A DNA stretch of 64,000 bases from Bacteroidota bacterium (GTDB lineage Bacteria; Bacteroidota; Bacteroidia; Palsa-948): NCBI GenBank assembly GCA_016213435.1, contig JACRAL010000004.1, positions 1 to 64,000 of the forward strand, written 5' to 3'. The position numbers and the translations under genes were made by a program. The notes beneath the pieces are model-generated. The model saw nothing but the letters and a program-made list of their open reading frames with translations, had not been told where the DNA came from and searched no databases. Each line of letters begins with the position of its first letter. Positions within the stretch are counted from its first letter, which is position 1. This document shows, piece by piece, positions 61,237-64,000 of this stretch.

Positions 61237-62829
61237 TCACAACAATTTCAGCGATTTCAGAATTACTTTATCATCTTCATTTAGGATGGGATAGAAGCCT
61301 TCGTTGCCCCATATCTGGCGGGCGATGCTTGCTTTGAGAAAAATTTTAATGACCTTTTTCGAAACCTCGGCTTCGCGTAAATTTGTTTTTACGCCAAGCT
61401 TTTCAGCATATGCCCTAAATTCATTAAATATTTTTTCATCAATCATGAAAGTGGATTGAAACTTCTTCATGTTCATTGCAGAAAGAGATTTTCTGTTCTT
61501 ATCTGCATAATCAAAACTGAATTGATTAAGAGCGCCTTTCACAAAAATATCCGATAAGTAGGGCGTTCTTCCTGCCGTATCCAGCGGAATGAAAACATCC
61601 GGAGTGATTCCGCCTCCGCCATAAACAATCTTTCCTTTTTGGGTAGTGTATTTCAACGAATCATTCTCATGAATACTGTCGGCATGCATTAGTTCTCCTT
61701 GCTTGTAACGGTTGTATTCTTCGTTGTAATAATCTTCAATGTCTTTCCCGTAGGGTTTCTGAATACATCTTCCTGTCGGGGTATAATAGCGTGCAACCGT
61801 CAGCCGGATGGCTGAACTATCAGAGAACATAGTTTCTCGTTGCACCAATCCTTTTCCAAACGAGCGTCTGCCCACAATAGTTCCCCGGTCGTTATCCTGA
61901 ATTGCACCAGAGACAATTTCACTTGCGGAAGCGGAGTTTTCATCGATCAGCACAATGAGTCTTGTATCGGTGAGAATTCCTTTGTCTGTTGCTTTAATGG
62001 TTTCTTTTGCATGAGATTTTCCTTTGGTGTAAACAATTATTTGTCCTTTTTCCAGAAACTCATCGCATATTTTTATTGCGGTGGAAAGCAGTCCGCCACC
62101 ATTTCCACGCAAATCTAGAATAAGATTTTTCATTCCTTCCGCACGAAGCTTAGATGCTTTTTCTAAAAATTCTTCATGCGTAGTTTCCGCAAATCGGCTT
62201 ACTTTAATGTATCCGGTATTTTTATTTAGCATATATCCGGCATCCACACTGTAAATAGGTATCATGCCGCGCGTGATGGTATAATCAATAAGTTTTTGTG
62301 AATGGCCTCGCATAATACTAACCTTAACTTTTGTTCCGCCTTTTCCACGGAGTTTTCCAAGAACATCTTTGTTTTTAATTTTTACTCCGGCTGCTTCCTT
62401 TCCTTCAATTTTCACAATTTTATCTCCTGCTTGGATGCCCAACTCCTCGGAAGGACCTCCCGCAATTGCCGAGATTACCCGGATCGTGTCTTCGATAATG
62501 TTAAACTCGATGCCAATGCCTTCAAAATTTCCTTCCATCGGTTCGCGCATTTCCTGCACATCTTTCGCTGTCATATAAACCGAATGCGGATCAAGGTTCT
62601 GAAGCAGATCGGAAATTGCTTTTTCCACCAACACATCTTTTTTCACCGTGTCCACATATTCTTCTTCAATGAAATTAAGAACGCTGTTCAGTTTGTCGGA
62701 AGGTTTCTTTTCCGGTTGCATAAATCGGATAACGGGCGAGGAGAAATTTAATTTGGAGCCAATGAAGATTCCTGTCGCAAGTAGCAATGCAAAGATCAAC
62801 GGGAGAATAATTTTGAAACGGGGACTCAT
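61237..62829 (-). CDS. C-terminal processing peptidase (S41 family)
   Basis: Periplasmic serine protease trimming C-termini. An N-terminal membrane segment (about 6-25) is followed by an alpha region (YVDTVKKDVLVEKAISDLL), LDPHSVYMTAKD, a PDZ domain (about 90-175, FEGIGIEFNI to GTKVKVSIMRG), and the protease domain with VLIDENSASASEIVSGAI (catalytic Ser) and GRRSFGKGLVQ (catalytic Lys). An extra C-terminal segment follows. 530 residues. The start overlaps the stop of the dCMP deaminase gene by 4 bp (translational coupling). Confidence 0.95.
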   Translation of the reverse strand: MSPRFKIILPLIFALLLATGIFIGSKLNFSSPVIRFMQPEKKPSDKLNSVLNFIEEEYVDTVKKDVLVEKAISDLLQNLDPHSVYMTAKDVQEMREPMEGNFEGIGIEFNIIEDTIRVISAIAGGPSEELGIQAGDKIVKIEGKEAAGVKIKNKDVLGKLRGKGGTKVKVSIMRGHSQKLIDYTITRGMIPIYSVDAGYMLNKNTGYIKVSRFAETTHEEFLEKASKLRAEGMKNLILDLRGNGGGLLSTAIKICDEFLEKGQIIVYTKGKSHAKETIKATDKGILTDTRLIVLIDENSASASEIVSGAIQDNDRGTIVGRRSFGKGLVQRETMFSDSSAIRLTVARYYTPTGRCIQKPYGKDIEDYYNEEYNRYKQGELMHADSIHENDSLKYTTQKGKIVYGGGGITPDVFIPLDTAGRTPYLSDIFVKGALNQFSFDYADKNRKSLSAMNMKKFQSTFMIDEKIFNEFRAYAEKLGVKTNLREAEVSKKVIKIFLKASIARQIWGNEGFYPILNEDDKVILKSLKLL

Positions 62830-63281
62830 AATCTATTATACTTCACTACTTCTATTCCAAACTTTTTTAGAAAATCCACTCCTTCGTCAGTTGGCAATCC
62901 TTTATATTCTGCATAACTATTCAGGTAAATAACCTTTTTAATTCCTGATGCATAAATGATTCTCGCACATGGCAAACAGGGAGCGAGGGTAACATAGATG
63001 ATGCAATTTTCAAGCGGAACATTATTTTTTGATGCGTAGATGATTGCATTTTGTTCGGCATGAAGAGCCAAAGAACAGCTTCCTTTATTATCGCGCGAAC
63101 AGCCTGTCTGAGGCCATTCCTCATCACAATTATGTGTGCCTGCGGGCGGTCCGTTGTATCCGAGCGACACAATACGGGTATCTTTTGTAAGCACCGCACC
63201 CACTTTTATTTTAACGCAATGAGAGCGCTCGGCAAGATTCTTTGCCAAATCCATATAGATATCGTCAAAACTAGGACGCAT
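62826..63281 (-). CDS. dCMP/cytidine deaminase family protein (ComEB-like)
   Basis: 151 residues. Zinc site: HAEQNAI (His-Ala-Glu) and TLAPCLPCARIIY (Cys-x2-Cys). GAVLTKDTRIVSLGYNGPPAGTHNCDEE is the substrate loop of dCMP deaminases, parts GYNGPPAGTHN. It makes dUMP for dTMP synthesis. 4-bp overlap with the protease gene downstream. Confidence 0.92.
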   Translation of the reverse strand: MRPSFDDIYMDLAKNLAERSHCVKIKVGAVLTKDTRIVSLGYNGPPAGTHNCDEEWPQTGCSRDNKGSCSLALHAEQNAIIYASKNNVPLENCIIYVTLAPCLPCARIIYASGIKKVIYLNSYAEYKGLPTDEGVDFLKKFGIEVVKYNRL

Positions 63282-63407
63282 ATTTCAAATTAAGGAATAA
63301 GATTTTTTATCTACTAAATTACCAATCTGTATTACTAATAGCAGCCATAGTGTATTTTGGGTTTCATTAGTACATGAGTATTCATTCGTAAATTATTAGT
63401 AGATGAG

Positions 63408-64000
63408 TTAGAATACTTTGCTGGCTATCTTTCTCACTGACTCCGAACTTCCCATAGTGTAAAAATGCAGTACCGGTACGCCAAACTTGATAAGTTCTTT
63501 TGCCTGCTTGATACACCATTCTATTCCCACTTCTTTTGCTTCGTTATCGTTCTTGCATTTATCCACTGCATCCATCAGATCCTGCGGGATGTCAAGGTAA
63601 AATGTTTTCGGCAATATGGCTGCCTGCGATTTTGTGGTGAGCACTTTCAATCCGGGAATGATCGGTATATTGATGTCTATCTCACGGCATTTCTTCACGA
63701 AGTCAAAATATTTTTGATTGTCATAGAACATCTGTGTCACCACGTACTGAGCTCCTGCATCCACTTTCATTTTCAGATAGCGGAGGTCAGAAGTCATATT
63801 GGGTGCTTCAAAATGTTTTTCAGGATAACCCGCCACGCCAATGCAAAAATCGGTAGGTGTTACTTCCACCATCTCGTCTTCATATAAGTACGTTCCTTTG
63901 TTCATGTTCACCACCTGTTTTACCAGATCCAATGCATAGGCGTTTCCTCCCGGTTCGGGAATAAAGGAGCGTTCATTCTTCACCGCGTCACCGCGCAGCA
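63408..64000 (-). CDS. metF: Methylenetetrahydrofolate reductase, C-terminal part (gene continues beyond window)
   Basis: Reduces 5,10-methylenetetrahydrofolate to 5-methyltetrahydrofolate for methionine synthesis, with FAD. The frame stays open to the window edge and reads LRGDAVKNERSFIPEPGGNA, which is the LRGD folate/FAD region of MetF, so the 5' end lies outside. Also seen: ASLxxxM-like region MTSDLRYLKMKVDAGAQYVVTQMFYDNQ, part KVDAGAQYVVTQMFYDN, and IPIIPGLKVLTTKSQ. The gap 63282-63407 holds no gene, only two ATTAGTAsATGAGT direct repeats. Confidence 0.95.
   Translation of the reverse strand, partial: LRGDAVKNERSFIPEPGGNAYALDLVKQVVNMNKGTYLYEDEMVEVTPTDFCIGVAGYPEKHFEAPNMTSDLRYLKMKVDAGAQYVVTQMFYDNQKYFDFVKKCREIDINIPIIPGLKVLTTKSQAAILPKTFYLDIPQDLMDAVDKCKNDNEAKEVGIEWCIKQAKELIKFGVPVLHFYTMGSSESVRKIASKVF

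Overview
The window is a stretch of chromosome from a member of the Bacteroidota, most likely an uncultured Bacteroidia lineage that I cannot place further. The evidence is gene content and order typical of that phylum: lpxK followed by purine nucleoside phosphorylase; a degenerate arginase-fold protein beside topA; leuS, ftsX, DUF3098, uppP and truB in a row; tryptophan 2,3-dioxygenase next to DUF3108; a beta-barrel porin next to amt; and a propeller/Y_Y_Y sensor protein. Start codons lack Shine-Dalgarno sequences and several are preceded by TAnnTTTG-type -7 boxes, the Bacteroidota promoter signature. I see no rRNA, tRNA or CRISPR array.

Layout. Positions 1-1,000: edge of an IS110-type transposase, then an FkbM methyltransferase. 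1,000-6,800: rhomboid protease, mutL, a lipoprotein, lpxK and PNP. 6,900-12,000: a small outer-membrane barrel, a 1165-residue propeller/SpoIIE-phosphatase sensor and a lipoprotein. 12,000-22,600: YhiN-type flavoprotein, urocanase, a GT-C enzyme, DUF5522, a D-cysteine desulfhydrase-like PLP enzyme, a LysM glucosaminidase, DinB and a class A penicillin-binding protein. 22,600-24,800: two CoA-transferase subunits interspersed with inverted-repeat elements and a small GIY-YIG nuclease. 24,800-37,700: an AT-rich glycosylation island with two DPM1-like GT2 enzymes, a UGM-like flavoprotein and five large membrane proteins, four of them paralogues sharing a C-terminal beta domain; it also holds relics of deleted genes. 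37,700-49,000: acyl-CoA carboxylase beta, ABC-F, arginase-like protein, two-CW protein, topA, rlmD and rocD. 49,000-64,000: YihY, tryptophan dioxygenase, DUF3108, leuS, the ftsX-uppP-truB operon, porin-amt, a C-terminal processing protease, dCMP deaminase and metF (cut by the window end).

The most unusual feature is the load of small repeats. One family is a hairpin of the type CCCCTCTCC...GGAGAGGGG with a G-rich tail. It lies between genes but also inside the reading frames of lpxK, hutU, the D-cysteine desulfhydrase-like gene (three times), the sensor phosphatase, rlmD and leuS, always in frame and without stops. A second family of about 75-86 bp (ends CGTCATTGC...GCAATGACG) surrounds a GIY-YIG nuclease gene whose start codon lies 5 bp after a half copy of the element. 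That arrangement resembles REP elements with their RAYT transposases, but with a different nuclease, and is my best candidate for an undescribed mobile system here.

Functionally the window mixes housekeeping genes (translation, mismatch repair, envelope precursor recycling, peptidoglycan synthesis) with amino-acid catabolism and a surface-glycosylation island that shows signs of recombination.
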